Assembly: GCF_014202975.1 (NCBI RefSeq)
Contig: NZ_JACHHZ010000003.1
Location: 682,001 to 746,000, forward strand
DNA length: 64,000 nt
Direction of reading: 5' to 3'
Source: Povalibacter uvarum
GTDB taxonomy: Bacteria > Pseudomonadota > Gammaproteobacteria > Steroidobacterales > Steroidobacteraceae
Of the stretch, positions 7,900 to 16,834 are shown one piece after another. Numbering within the stretch: position 1 is the first letter of the stretch; every line of letters starts with the position of its first letter. The notes beneath the pieces were generated by a model, which made no database searches, was not told the origin of the DNA, and saw only the letters and a list, made by a program, of their open reading frames with translations. Both the position numbers and the translations under genes were made by a program.

Positions 7900-8868
7900 T
7901 CAGGGGCTGCTCACGATGGGTACCAACAGTTCCGCGAGGTCGCCCTGACCTTCGATGCGCACACGCGCTGGATCCGGATGAACCCGCCGGATCCAGATCG
8001 CGGTCACGCGTGTGGGATACCGCCTCTGCATCGCGGCATAGATTTCCGGGTCCTGCTCGCCATCGTCGCCTGCGAGGACGAATGAGACGTGCGGCAACCG
8101 TTCGAATACTTCCACCAGCCGCCCCAGTTTGTAAGCGAACTGATTCGTCAGCGGCTCGCTGGACGCATCGTTGGTGACCCTCTTCGTTATCAGCACACCG
8201 CGCGGGAAGTTGTTGTGGTCGAGGAACGCCTGGATCGACGACTGAAGCTGGCGTGGAGACGCGGAAAGATAGAACAGCGGCGCCGACGTTGTGTCCGGAT
8301 TCGTTGCGGCGAGTTTCCCGTACGCAGCCGCGACATCGGGGACAGGTTTGCGCTGCCTGTAGTTGAGCAGCAGCGAGTTGGCGAGAAGCTGCGACTTGTC
8401 GTTCACCTCCGAGATCACGACCGTGTCGTCGAAGTCGGAGATGAGCCCGTGAACGTTATGTGCGGGCACGAGCAGCAACGATCCCTTGCCGCTGCCGTCG
8501 GTCGTCGCTGCGCTCATTTCATGCCAGCCTGGCATCGGCAGCGTCAGGTCCTCGATGAGGATGCGGAAATATCCTTCCTGATTGGTGGTCGTCCGCCACG
8601 CCTTCTCGCCGATCGTGACGGTGACAGGGACATCTTCCTGTTCATCATTCATGAGCGAACGCAGGTTTCGCGAGAGATTTCGGGCGCGACCGTCCTCGGC
8701 TGTGATTTCGCCCTGTTTCTCGCGATCGATGACGCGGCCCTCCACGACCGCGGCCGTGCCAGTACCGTAGGCGGGATAGAGAATGACGTCGAGCTCGGCG
8801 CGACAAGGTACGCCGATCGCCAGCAGGACAGGCGCGCAGACGAGGGCCATCGAGACAGTGGTTCGCAT
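7900..8868 (-). CDS. App1-type phosphatase (DUF2183), exported
   Basis: The 322-residue protein has a cleavable signal (MRTTVSMALVCAPVLLAIG, cleavage near CRA). After an N-terminal beta-rich region the DUF2183/App1 catalytic domain starts with ISDFDDTVV, the DxDxT motif of HAD-like phosphatases (nucleophile in DFDDT), and continues with LFYLSASPRQLQ (motif II Ser), a conserved Lys in GVLITKRV, and VLAGDDGEQDPEIY (motif III/IV Asp). The yeast relative App1 is a phosphatidate phosphatase; the bacterial substrate is unproven. Convergent with the nucleotidyltransferase and divergent from the lipase at 8957, with a REP-like palindrome between. Confidence 0.85.
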   Translation of the reverse strand: MRTTVSMALVCAPVLLAIGVPCRAELDVILYPAYGTGTAAVVEGRVIDREKQGEITAEDGRARNLSRNLRSLMNDEQEDVPVTVTIGEKAWRTTTNQEGYFRILIEDLTLPMPGWHEMSAATTDGSGKGSLLLVPAHNVHGLISDFDDTVVISEVNDKSQLLANSLLLNYRQRKPVPDVAAAYGKLAATNPDTTSAPLFYLSASPRQLQSSIQAFLDHNNFPRGVLITKRVTNDASSEPLTNQFAYKLGRLVEVFERLPHVSFVLAGDDGEQDPEIYAAMQRRYPTRVTAIWIRRVHPDPARVRIEGQGDLAELLVPIVSSP

Positions 8869-8907
8869 GGTTCCGCCGTTTTTATCGTGTGCGAAGGCGA
8901 TGCGCTA

Positions 8908-8930
8908 TCATCCCCGCGCGGGCGGGGATC
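8908..8930. repeat. REP-like half element (TCATCCCCGC...GCGGGGATC)
   Basis: A short GC-rich palindrome with stem CCCCGC/GCGGGG (8912-8927), preceded by TCAT and followed by TC. It resembles the TCATCCCCGCG...CGCGGGGATCCA units at 27709-27775 and 45192-45256. It lies between the divergent App1 and lipase genes, close to both starts. Confidence 0.55.
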
Positions 8931-8956
8931 TAACGATGGCATAACAGGGCCGCACT

Positions 8957-9742
8957 TTGCCAACTGTGACGTGGGACGATCTTCTGCGGCCGGGCAATGC
9001 CACGCGTTACTTTGCGCGCGACCCGCTGCCACAGTTCGATGTGAACAGCGCCGGTTACGCCTCGGCCAATGCCTGGTGGCTCGCAGAATTCAGCCGCATC
9101 GCATACCGCCATGATCGGCGAGAGTCTCTCGCCGCAAGCGGGTTCGAGGAGCTCGCGACGTTCGCATCGGACCTGACCGGCACGGGAGCGATGCTCGTGC
9201 AGTCCCGTTCAGTGTCACCCTTTGCGGTGCTGGCATTTCGCGGGACCGAGCAGAAGATCCAGGATTTCCTGCATGACGCGGATACGTGGCCGGTGCCGGC
9301 ATTCGGCGGGTCCGTACTCGTGCATCGCGGATTCAAGCGCGCGTTGAACAGTGTCTGGACTGCAATCGATGCAGAATTGAATCGCCTCTCGTGCCCTGTG
9401 TTCTACACGGGACACAGTCTCGGCGCGGCGCTCGCCACGCTGGCCGCCGCACGTCGGGCTCCGCGTGCCGTTTACGCGTTCGGCTCACCGCGGGTGGGTG
9501 ACGTTCGCTTCGTCGATCGGCTCCGCAATGTCCCGGTGTACCGCATCGTCCATGGTGCGGACATCGTCACCGCTGTCCCGCCCGAGGTCCTCGGCTTTCG
9601 TCATGCGGGAGAAGAGAAGCGGATCGGGAACGCGTCATCGCGCCCTGGTGTCTTCGACATGGCTGCTGTCTGGAATCAGCTTTCGGCACCGCCGCCGCCG
9701 CTGGCGGATCATGCGCCGATCAACTATGTCGATGGAGTGTGA
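8957..9742 (+). CDS. Lipase class 3 family protein
   Basis: The frame opens at TTG 8957 (or GTG 8966; an in-frame TAA at 8942 excludes earlier starts) and gives up to 261 residues. It has the class 3 lipase landmarks: FRGTEQKIQDFLHDAD near residue 95, the nucleophile elbow GHSLGAALATL, the catalytic-Asp region HGADIVTAVPP and a C-terminal His in DHAPINYVDG. The family hydrolyses acylglycerols or phospholipids. No signal peptide is seen, so it is cytoplasmic or released by another route. Its 3' end overlaps the convergent DUF418 gene by 19 bp. Confidence 0.87.
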   Translation: MPTVTWDDLLRPGNATRYFARDPLPQFDVNSAGYASANAWWLAEFSRIAYRHDRRESLAASGFEELATFASDLTGTGAMLVQSRSVSPFAVLAFRGTEQKIQDFLHDADTWPVPAFGGSVLVHRGFKRALNSVWTAIDAELNRLSCPVFYTGHSLGAALATLAAARRAPRAVYAFGSPRVGDVRFVDRLRNVPVYRIVHGADIVTAVPPEVLGFRHAGEEKRIGNASSRPGVFDMAAVWNQLSAPPPPLADHAPINYVDGV

Positions 9743-11070
9743 GCCTGCGTCGGGACGCTATGCGTTGCGATGCGCATCGGCTGGCGCTTCCCGTACGTCA
9801 GCGTGCGCCATAGCCATTCAGCGGGTCCGAACTGGAAGCGCTGCAGCCACCAGGGGCTCCATGCGAGCTGCATGATCCAGATGGCTGCGACGATGTAGTA
9901 GAGCTCGTGGCGTTCGAACCGCCCGAAGAGTCCCAGACCGGCGCCCGTGAACAGGAAGGAACAGATGATGCTCTGGCTGAGATAGTTCGTCAGGGCCATC
10001 TGTCCTACGTGGCCGAGCGTTCGCTTCGCCTTCATCGCGACCGGCGAAAGCCACAGCAATCCGATCAGGCCGACATGACCGAACGTCATCGGCACGCGTC
10101 CGAGATCGTACGTCACGTACGTGTCCATGATTGCTTCGACGGAGAAATCCGTCCCGAGCAGGCGGTTCATCTCCCACAGATTCACAGACAGCCCGATCGC
10201 ATAGCCGGCCAGCATCAGCGACAGATAGGTCCGCGAGGACGCCGCACCGGTGAGAATGCCGGTTCGCAGCAAGGCCATGCCGAGCAGCATCATTCCAAGG
10301 CATTCCGCGAAGCCGTATTGGATGAAGAACGTCGTTTCCCAGTAGAACGTGCGCTGCTTCAGGTAGCGAAACGCGCTGTGATAACTGCGGGCGATCTGCT
10401 CGACTGCGTATTCGAGCTTTTCCACCGCCGGCTTGTGGTCTTCGCGAACCTCGCGCAGCTCTGACAGCGCGCTTTCCTGCTGGCCCGTTAGAGGTTCGCC
10501 GGCCCTTTGCGCCATCTCCGCGGACTCCGCCCTCGTGACCACGCGCGTGTAGTCGGCGTGATCGAGCAGGTTCATGCCCGTCGGCACCATCAGCACGAGG
10601 AAGCCGAGGATCAGTAGTCGCGGCGTGGCGAGCTTGCGGAAGAGGTACAGAAAGAGTCCGACGACGCCGTAATAGAAGAGAATGTCGCCTTCCCAGAGCA
10701 GCAGGTAGGCGTTGAACAAGCCGAAGCCGATGAGGAGGATGGTGCGGCGGTAGTACAGTTTCGTGCGGCTCGGCGCGCCTTCGTCTGAAGGCGTCGTCTG
10801 CTGCAGGAACAACAGCGCGCCCGCGCCGAAGAGCAGCGTGAAGAGTCCACGCATCGTGCCTTCGAAGAACAGCGAGTTGATCTGCCACGTCAGGAGATTG
10901 ACTCCGTGGTGGCCTCCCCAGTTGGTCGGATCCTCGTAGGCCTCCGGCAGGCCGAAGCCGACGATGTTCATCAGAAGGATGCCGAGCACGGCAATGCCAC
11001 GGGTCGTATCCAGCATCCCGATGCGGTCGGCGCGGCGGACAGGCGTCGGATCGTCGCTCAAGTGAACCAC
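9724..11070 (-). CDS. DUF418 family integral membrane protein
   Basis: The 448-residue polytopic protein carries the DUF418 opening signature DTTRGIAVLGILLMNIV near residue 22 and about ten hydrophobic segments. A hydrophilic loop (about residues 175-235) is rich in Glu and Arg. The C-terminal DUF418 half includes TFGHVGLIGLLWL and GQMALTNYLSQSI. Members resemble acyltransferase-3-type membrane proteins, but no reaction is established. The start is GTG 11070 without a clear Shine-Dalgarno; ATG 11016, just before the signature, is a reasonable alternative. It is divergent from the RHS gene. Confidence 0.85.
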   Translation of the reverse strand: MVHLSDDPTPVRRADRIGMLDTTRGIAVLGILLMNIVGFGLPEAYEDPTNWGGHHGVNLLTWQINSLFFEGTMRGLFTLLFGAGALLFLQQTTPSDEGAPSRTKLYYRRTILLIGFGLFNAYLLLWEGDILFYYGVVGLFLYLFRKLATPRLLILGFLVLMVPTGMNLLDHADYTRVVTRAESAEMAQRAGEPLTGQQESALSELREVREDHKPAVEKLEYAVEQIARSYHSAFRYLKQRTFYWETTFFIQYGFAECLGMMLLGMALLRTGILTGAASSRTYLSLMLAGYAIGLSVNLWEMNRLLGTDFSVEAIMDTYVTYDLGRVPMTFGHVGLIGLLWLSPVAMKAKRTLGHVGQMALTNYLSQSIICSFLFTGAGLGLFGRFERHELYYIVAAIWIMQLAWSPWWLQRFQFGPAEWLWRTLTYGKRQPMRIATHSVPTQAHTPST

Positions 11071-11132
11071 CCGGTGGCCAGGTCAACTGCAGTGTGCATC
11101 GGTGCGGCGGGGCTGTCACTGGCCACATCGCC

Positions 11133-11156
11133 ATTTCTGTATGGACACACAGAAAT
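11133..11156. other. Inverted repeat in the divergent DUF418/RHS intergenic region
   Basis: ATTTCTGT (11133-11140) and ACAGAAAT (11149-11156) form a perfect 8-bp inverted repeat with an 8-nt spacer. It stands 62 bp before each annotated start (DUF418 GTG 11070, RHS ATG 11219) and is AT-rich compared with its surroundings. It could be a regulator operator or a small hairpin; no direct evidence decides. Confidence 0.4.
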
Positions 11157-11218
11157 TGGCGGCCCGGGGCTGCCGCGCGATCCGCACACTCAGCCGCATC
11201 CGGTAGAGGTGGGGCCGC

Positions 11219-14200
11219 ATGGAACGCGCGACCTGTTCATCACGATGTGTGTCGAAACTCGAGGCGGTGACGTCAGTGCGTCAGCGAGGTGCGGCGATCG
11301 TTGAGGCGGTCATCGCCCTGCCGATCCTGCTCGCGATCATTCTCGGCGCCATCCAGTTCGGACTGATCTACCAGGCAAAGGCGACGCTGAACTTCGCAGG
11401 GCTTCAGGCAGCCCGGGCCGGGGCGGTCAACAACGCCCGGCCAGAGGCGATTCGTGGAGGTCTCGCGCGGGGTCTTGCGCCATTGTATTCGCCGGACTCC
11501 TCGGTCGAGGGCGTCGCGCGAACGATCGCTCGAATCAACGCCGCGCTCGTCACCGATGCCCGTATCAGGATTCTCAATCCGACACGCGAAGCATTCGCCG
11601 ACTTCGGTGAGGACGTCGAAGGCGTTCGCGAAATCCCGAACGACCGACTGCATTCACGAAGTACCACCCTCGGTGCGCTGAGCGGCGTGAACATCCAGGA
11701 CGCAAACCTGCTGCGTGTCGAAGTCATGTACGGCTATGAACTGCAGGTGCCGCTGGTGAATGCGTTCATTGCCAGGTTCCTGCTGTCGACTGGTGAGCGC
11801 AGGGCGGCCTTCGATGCGTTCCAGCAGCAGTTGCTTCGTCGCGGGCGGCTTCCGATTGTGACTACGGCCACAGTGCGTATGCAGAGTCCGGCAAGGATGA
11901 GCGACGCGGTCGTATCGCGGGGCGAGCTTCCCGATCCACCACGCATTCGCGCGGACGCCCGGCCTCCGGATGATGGAGGAGGCGAGCGTAACGCTGGTGA
12001 ACAGCAACAAGGCGAAGAGAGCGCGCGTGAAGACGGCAGCAGTCTGTCCGACGGCTTCCTTGGCTTTGGCATCGGATCCGGCGACGGCAGCGGTGGTGGT
12101 GCATCACCAGGAGGTGGTGGCGATGGAAGTGGCGGTGGAGGAGGCGGCTCCAGCGGCGGAGGAGGTAACAGCGGAAATCCCGCGCAGTGTCCGGCCGATG
12201 GCGGGTCGCCTTCTCCACCTGGGCCAACGTCGTCGGGCGCCAGCCTGCCGGGCGTCGGGCTGCCATCGCTCAGCGTTGGCGACTCGATCCACGTGGTGAC
12301 AGGCAACAAGTATCACGAGGAGACCGATCTGCCGGCGGCGGACGGAGCCCTCGGGCTGATGTTCGCCCGGCACTACAACAGCGATGCCAGCAGACGAGTT
12401 GGGGTCATGGGTGCAGGTTGGCGCCACACATACGAGGCTTCAATCGTGCCGGGCGCGGACGGGAGCTCGCTGGATCTCTGGCAGGCGGATGGGCGGCGAC
12501 TCCGCTTCGTGCGCGCGACCGATTCAAGCCAATATCTGCCTCAGCGCGGCGGCGAAGGTGAGGTGCATATCGATGCGAGCGGCTACCGCTGGCTGTGGCC
12601 CAGCGGACGCCAGGTCGTGTTCGACACGCGCGGCAGGTTGACGGCGCTGCGGCAGGGGGCCGACCACGTCGTGATGAAGTACGACGACGCAGGGCAGTTG
12701 GACCGAATGCGGGATTCGACGGGCCGTGACCTTCGTATCGACTATTACCCGAACGGACGCGTCGCGCGAGTCGTGCTCGGTGGCGAGATCGCGTGGCACT
12801 ACGCATATGACCGCGTTGGCAATCTCGCGCAGGTCGTTTCTCCCGACGGACGTAGCAGGCGCTACGAATACACGGACGTGCGCCATCCAAATCACCTGAC
12901 GGCGATCACTGCAGGTGCGTCGAGACCCGCGGAGTACGGCGGGCGAGGCCGATTCCTCGAGATTGCCCGCTGGGAGTACGACGAGCGCGGTCGGGCCATC
13001 ATGTCGACACACCCCGGCGGCGCGGAGGAGGTGACGCTTGTCTACGATAAAAGCTTCACCGATGTGGCGGACGCCTTCGGGAAAGTGACGCGCCACAGCG
13101 TGACGAGTCGTGACGGCATAGCCTGGGTAACGGAGGTGCGTGGGCCGAGTTGCACGCCCTGCGACACGAGCGATGTGCGCTACGAGTTCAATCGCCGATA
13201 CCAGGTCACGTCGATGCTGCCGAAGGCGGGGCCGTCGTTTCGGCTTCACTACGATGATCGGCATCGCCTCGTCGGCGTCGAGCAGAACCCTGGCGATGCG
13301 GATCAGAAGCAGACGAGGTACGAGTACGAGGGAGACGCGCTGACGCCATCGAGGATCCGATTCCCAAGTGTGAACGCGGAAGGGTCGCATGAGATCACCT
13401 ATGCATACCGGAGCGATGGGCAGATCGATTCCATTCGCGAGACCGGGTACTCACCGACGTCGGCATCCGCGTTCAGCTCTATCGAACGCACAGTTCGATT
13501 CGCATACGACGCCGCTGGACGGTTGGTGGCGATCGACGGCCCACGGACGGATGTGGCGGACGTCATCCGCATCGGTTACGACGGACTCGGTCGCAGGACG
13601 CTGATCCGAACCCCCGAGGGAAATGAGCAGCGCATCGACGGGTTCTCTGCGATGGGACAGGCCCGGAGCATCCACAACACCGGGCTGCCGACCGTCAGTA
13701 TCGAGCACGACTCCGGCGGCCGAGCGATTGCAGTGACCGAACTGCGTGCGTCAGGGAAGCGGACGATTCGATATGCGTACGACGTGCTCGGACGACTGAC
13801 GGGCGTCACCGATGAGCACGGACGAACGCGAACCTTTGGCTATGACGCGGCCGGTCGGCCCGATCGCATCGGCGCCGATGACATGGATGCATCGATCAGG
13901 TTGCGATACGCGGCGGATGGAAAGGTCGCTGGCGCTGCGCTTCTGTCGAGAGGGGCGCCGATCCGCAACCATCGCTATGTCTACGATGACCGTCGGCGCC
14001 TCACGGAGATTCGCGATGGCCAGGGACCGCCGCTGCGGCAGCTGGAGTACGACGGCGAGGATACGTCTCCGGCACGGTTGATTGATCCGCTCGGGGAGGT
14101 CACCGAGCTCACCTACGATGCTTCGCATAGTCCTGATTCACTGACTGCTCCGGACGGGGGTGTAACGCGCTTCCAGCGCGACACACAGAGACGGCTCGTC

Positions 14201-16834
14201 GGCGTCACTGACCCGAACGACGCGAGAAGCCGCTATCGCTATGACGACTTCGGCAGGCGTGTGCTGGAAGAGACAGCGGATGGAGGTGCAGTGTGGAGTG
14301 CCTACGACGAAGCGCACAACATCGTGGAGCGCCGTCGAGCGAATGGTGAACGAACGCGATACGAGTACGACGCGGACAATCGACTGATCGCAGTCAAGAG
14401 CAGGGAAGGTGTCACACGCCTGACGTATCGAGGGCCACATCTCATCGCGATCGATGGGTATCGCGGCTCCGAGCGATTCAAGCGCGATCGCGATGGCCAG
14501 TTGACCGGGCACGCGCGAATCATCGGAGGCCGGGTGTTCCATGATGGCCGGCGCTTTGACGGGTCCGGGCGTCTGATCGAAAGAGCGATGCCGTCTGGCC
14601 TGCGCTTGAAGTACTCCTACAACGAGAAGGGAGGGCTGAGTGCAATCACGCTCGATCGATTGCTCGGCGACACACCGATAGTTTCGCAGTCGGGCCAGGG
14701 TGCCGGTGCGCAGAGCCGTGCCGTCGCCGCCATGCATCCCATGGGCCGGTTCGTGTATGGCAATGGCATCGAGCTGCACAATCTGCATGACCTGCGCACA
14801 GGAAAGCTGGCGAGCCGGGAGACTCGCGGCGTATCAAGCGCACAATATCGATACGACCAGGCAGGTCAGACCGTAGCGATCGCAACGAATGATGGTGAAC
14901 GACGGTATGAGTACGACACAGTCGGTCGCCTCAAGTCGGCGAAGCTGCCCGCGGGTGATTTCAGCTATCGCTACGACGCCAACGGGAATCGTCTGTCCAC
15001 CGCCGCTCTGCTTCGCGTGGATCGAACAGAGTCGAATGCATGGAAGCTGCGGTCTCAACCGGCGGATGGACGCGCGCCGACTGCAGGCAAACCGCTGGAG
15101 CGCGAGCTGCGCTACTCCGCCGGGTCCAATCGACTCAGGGAAGTAAAGCAAGAGCACACCAGCTCCGCGTACAGCTATGACGCGATGGGCAATCCCATCC
15201 GGGCGGGAAGCCGGAACTACGAGTACAACAGCGAAGGGCGACCCTACCAATTGTTCGTCGGCAATCGCCTCGTCGCGACCTACGCGTACAACCTTGCCGG
15301 CGAGCGGATCAGCAAGACCTTGCATGGAGGGTCAGGGCCGGGGACCACCTTCTATATATATGAGAGGCACCAGCTCATTGCCGAGGCGGATTCACAGGGG
15401 AGAATCGCCCGCGAGTACGTCTATCTCGGGCGCCACCCTGTCGCGCTGATCGAGCGCGGCCGGATTTTCTGGATTCACACAGATCACCTCGGCACTCCGA
15501 TTGCCATGACCGACGCCGATCGCCGTGTGGTATGGAAAGCCGACTACGAGCCGTTCGGAAAAGCGCACGTACTCGAAGATCCTGACGGCGACGGCGCCCT
15601 CGTGTCTCTCAATCTGCGATTCCCGGGCCAATACGCCGACGCGGAATCCGGCACGCACTACAACCTCACGCGTGACTACGATCCTTCAACCGGCCGCTAT
15701 CTCACAGTGGACCCGCTGGGGCTGTACGACGGGACCAATCCCTATGCGTACGTGCACGGCAGTCCCATCAGCAACACGGATCCCCTGGGGCTCTATCTCT
15801 TCGCATTCGACGGAACGTGGGTGAATCGCACGAACGGGACGCTGACGAACGTGGAGTTGTTCAGGAGGTACTACGACCCGACGATGGATGAGAGGAATTC
15901 GTTCTATAGGCGAGGGATTGGCACGCCGGCAGAGGGCGACACCGACTGGCGAGACTCAGTCGACAGGATACTGGGAGGGGCTACGGGACTAGGCGGACGG
16001 GAGATCATCGACGATGCACTGAACCTCCTCGATCGCCTGATTCGGGGTGGAGTACAGAACGTTCAGTTCGACGGTGTCATAGACATAGTGGGTTTCAGTC
16101 GCGGAGCAGCCATTGGTCGTGCGTTCGCCAACGAAATCTATTCCCGGATGGACGGCGGCCACTACCGCCACGCCTTGTCTCGCGACGGGTCCTGCAGATC
16201 ACTACGGATTCGATTCATGGGGCTGTTCGACACAGTGGCAGCCTTTGGCATCCCCACGAACGACACGAACATCGGCTACGACCTGACGATAGATGATCGA
16301 GTGGGCACGGTGGCTCATGCAATCGCCCTGAACGAGCATCGAGCGGCGTTCGATCTGATCTCGATTCAATACTCCGAGCACGCGGCGAACACGAGTCAGT
16401 ATCGTCAGGAGCGAGCGTTCATCGGTGCTCACTCAGACATAGGTGGAGGCTACGCAAACGGAGATCTCTCTGACCTTGCATTGCGTTGGATGCACACGCA
16501 AGCAATTGTTGCTGGTGTACGCATGACGCCGCTTCTCGATGAACACCTGGCAGTCAGTGCGCCACTGCTGCACGACGAAAGGAGATACCCGGCCCAGGAT
16601 CGGGAGATTTTCTATCCCAACGATCCGCTATGGGAGCGTGAAACCTGCCCACTCCCGGTGATCGCGTGTGCAGTCTGGGAGCCATCACCGACACAGCGCC
16701 AGGCAACCGCACCTCAGTTTCAGTTCCCTGAGCTCCGGGACATGATCAGAGAGAGTCGGCAGAGCGATGCCGTGCGCGGGGTCGTGGACATGGAGCGCTA
16801 CCGTGCTTGGTTGCGAAGTCGAGGTCAGCTGTGA
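11219..16834 (+). CDS. Chimeric TadE-RHS-DUF2235 (Tle1-like phospholipase) polymorphic toxin
   Basis: This 1871-residue protein has four parts. (1) Residues 24-60 are a TadE/pseudopilin-like segment: G24 followed by AAIVE with Glu at +5, then a hydrophobic helix (VIALPILLAIILGAIQFG) and QAARAGA; the TadE-like region runs to about 220. (2) A Gly/Ser/Asp-rich linker covers about 280-325. (3) An RHS cage (about 350-1525) opens with DSIHVVTGNKYHEETDLP, carries dozens of YDxxGR repeats and closes with VDPLGLYDGTNPYAYV...DPLGL; Asp1498 and Asp1521 match the self-cleavage core, predicting a cut after Leu1525. (4) The C-terminal 346 residues are a DUF2235/Tle1-like hydrolase: FDGTW, nucleophile elbow GFSRGA (Ser1627), LFDTVAAFG (Asp1671) and GAHSDIGGGY (His1738). 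The start could instead be GTG 11249 or 11267. It is probably a surface-exposed or secreted antibacterial lipase toxin; the delivery route is unknown. The next gene overlaps its stop codon. Confidence 0.9.
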   Translation: MERATCSSRCVSKLEAVTSVRQRGAAIVEAVIALPILLAIILGAIQFGLIYQAKATLNFAGLQAARAGAVNNARPEAIRGGLARGLAPLYSPDSSVEGVARTIARINAALVTDARIRILNPTREAFADFGEDVEGVREIPNDRLHSRSTTLGALSGVNIQDANLLRVEVMYGYELQVPLVNAFIARFLLSTGERRAAFDAFQQQLLRRGRLPIVTTATVRMQSPARMSDAVVSRGELPDPPRIRADARPPDDGGGERNAGEQQQGEESAREDGSSLSDGFLGFGIGSGDGSGGGASPGGGGDGSGGGGGGSSGGGGNSGNPAQCPADGGSPSPPGPTSSGASLPGVGLPSLSVGDSIHVVTGNKYHEETDLPAADGALGLMFARHYNSDASRRVGVMGAGWRHTYEASIVPGADGSSLDLWQADGRRLRFVRATDSSQYLPQRGGEGEVHIDASGYRWLWPSGRQVVFDTRGRLTALRQGADHVVMKYDDAGQLDRMRDSTGRDLRIDYYPNGRVARVVLGGEIAWHYAYDRVGNLAQVVSPDGRSRRYEYTDVRHPNHLTAITAGASRPAEYGGRGRFLEIARWEYDERGRAIMSTHPGGAEEVTLVYDKSFTDVADAFGKVTRHSVTSRDGIAWVTEVRGPSCTPCDTSDVRYEFNRRYQVTSMLPKAGPSFRLHYDDRHRLVGVEQNPGDADQKQTRYEYEGDALTPSRIRFPSVNAEGSHEITYAYRSDGQIDSIRETGYSPTSASAFSSIERTVRFAYDAAGRLVAIDGPRTDVADVIRIGYDGLGRRTLIRTPEGNEQRIDGFSAMGQARSIHNTGLPTVSIEHDSGGRAIAVTELRASGKRTIRYAYDVLGRLTGVTDEHGRTRTFGYDAAGRPDRIGADDMDASIRLRYAADGKVAGAALLSRGAPIRNHRYVYDDRRRLTEIRDGQGPPLRQLEYDGEDTSPARLIDPLGEVTELTYDASHSPDSLTAPDGGVTRFQRDTQRRLVGVTDPNDARSRYRYDDFGRRVLEETADGGAVWSAYDEAHNIVERRRANGERTRYEYDADNRLIAVKSREGVTRLTYRGPHLIAIDGYRGSERFKRDRDGQLTGHARIIGGRVFHDGRRFDGSGRLIERAMPSGLRLKYSYNEKGGLSAITLDRLLGDTPIVSQSGQGAGAQSRAVAAMHPMGRFVYGNGIELHNLHDLRTGKLASRETRGVSSAQYRYDQAGQTVAIATNDGERRYEYDTVGRLKSAKLPAGDFSYRYDANGNRLSTAALLRVDRTESNAWKLRSQPADGRAPTAGKPLERELRYSAGSNRLREVKQEHTSSAYSYDAMGNPIRAGSRNYEYNSEGRPYQLFVGNRLVATYAYNLAGERISKTLHGGSGPGTTFYIYERHQLIAEADSQGRIAREYVYLGRHPVALIERGRIFWIHTDHLGTPIAMTDADRRVVWKADYEPFGKAHVLEDPDGDGALVSLNLRFPGQYADAESGTHYNLTRDYDPSTGRYLTVDPLGLYDGTNPYAYVHGSPISNTDPLGLYLFAFDGTWVNRTNGTLTNVELFRRYYDPTMDERNSFYRRGIGTPAEGDTDWRDSVDRILGGATGLGGREIIDDALNLLDRLIRGGVQNVQFDGVIDIVGFSRGAAIGRAFANEIYSRMDGGHYRHALSRDGSCRSLRIRFMGLFDTVAAFGIPTNDTNIGYDLTIDDRVGTVAHAIALNEHRAAFDLISIQYSEHAANTSQYRQERAFIGAHSDIGGGYANGDLSDLALRWMHTQAIVAGVRMTPLLDEHLAVSAPLLHDERRYPAQDREIFYPNDPLWERETCPLPVIACAVWEPSPTQRQATAPQFQFPELRDMIRESRQSDAVRGVVDMERYRAWLRSRGQL

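Noticed and set aside
12060-12190. Gly-rich stretch in the RHS protein as a frameshift or sequencing error
   Set aside because: The frame stays open and in phase on both sides, and recognised domains flank it; Gly/Ser linkers are common between such modules.
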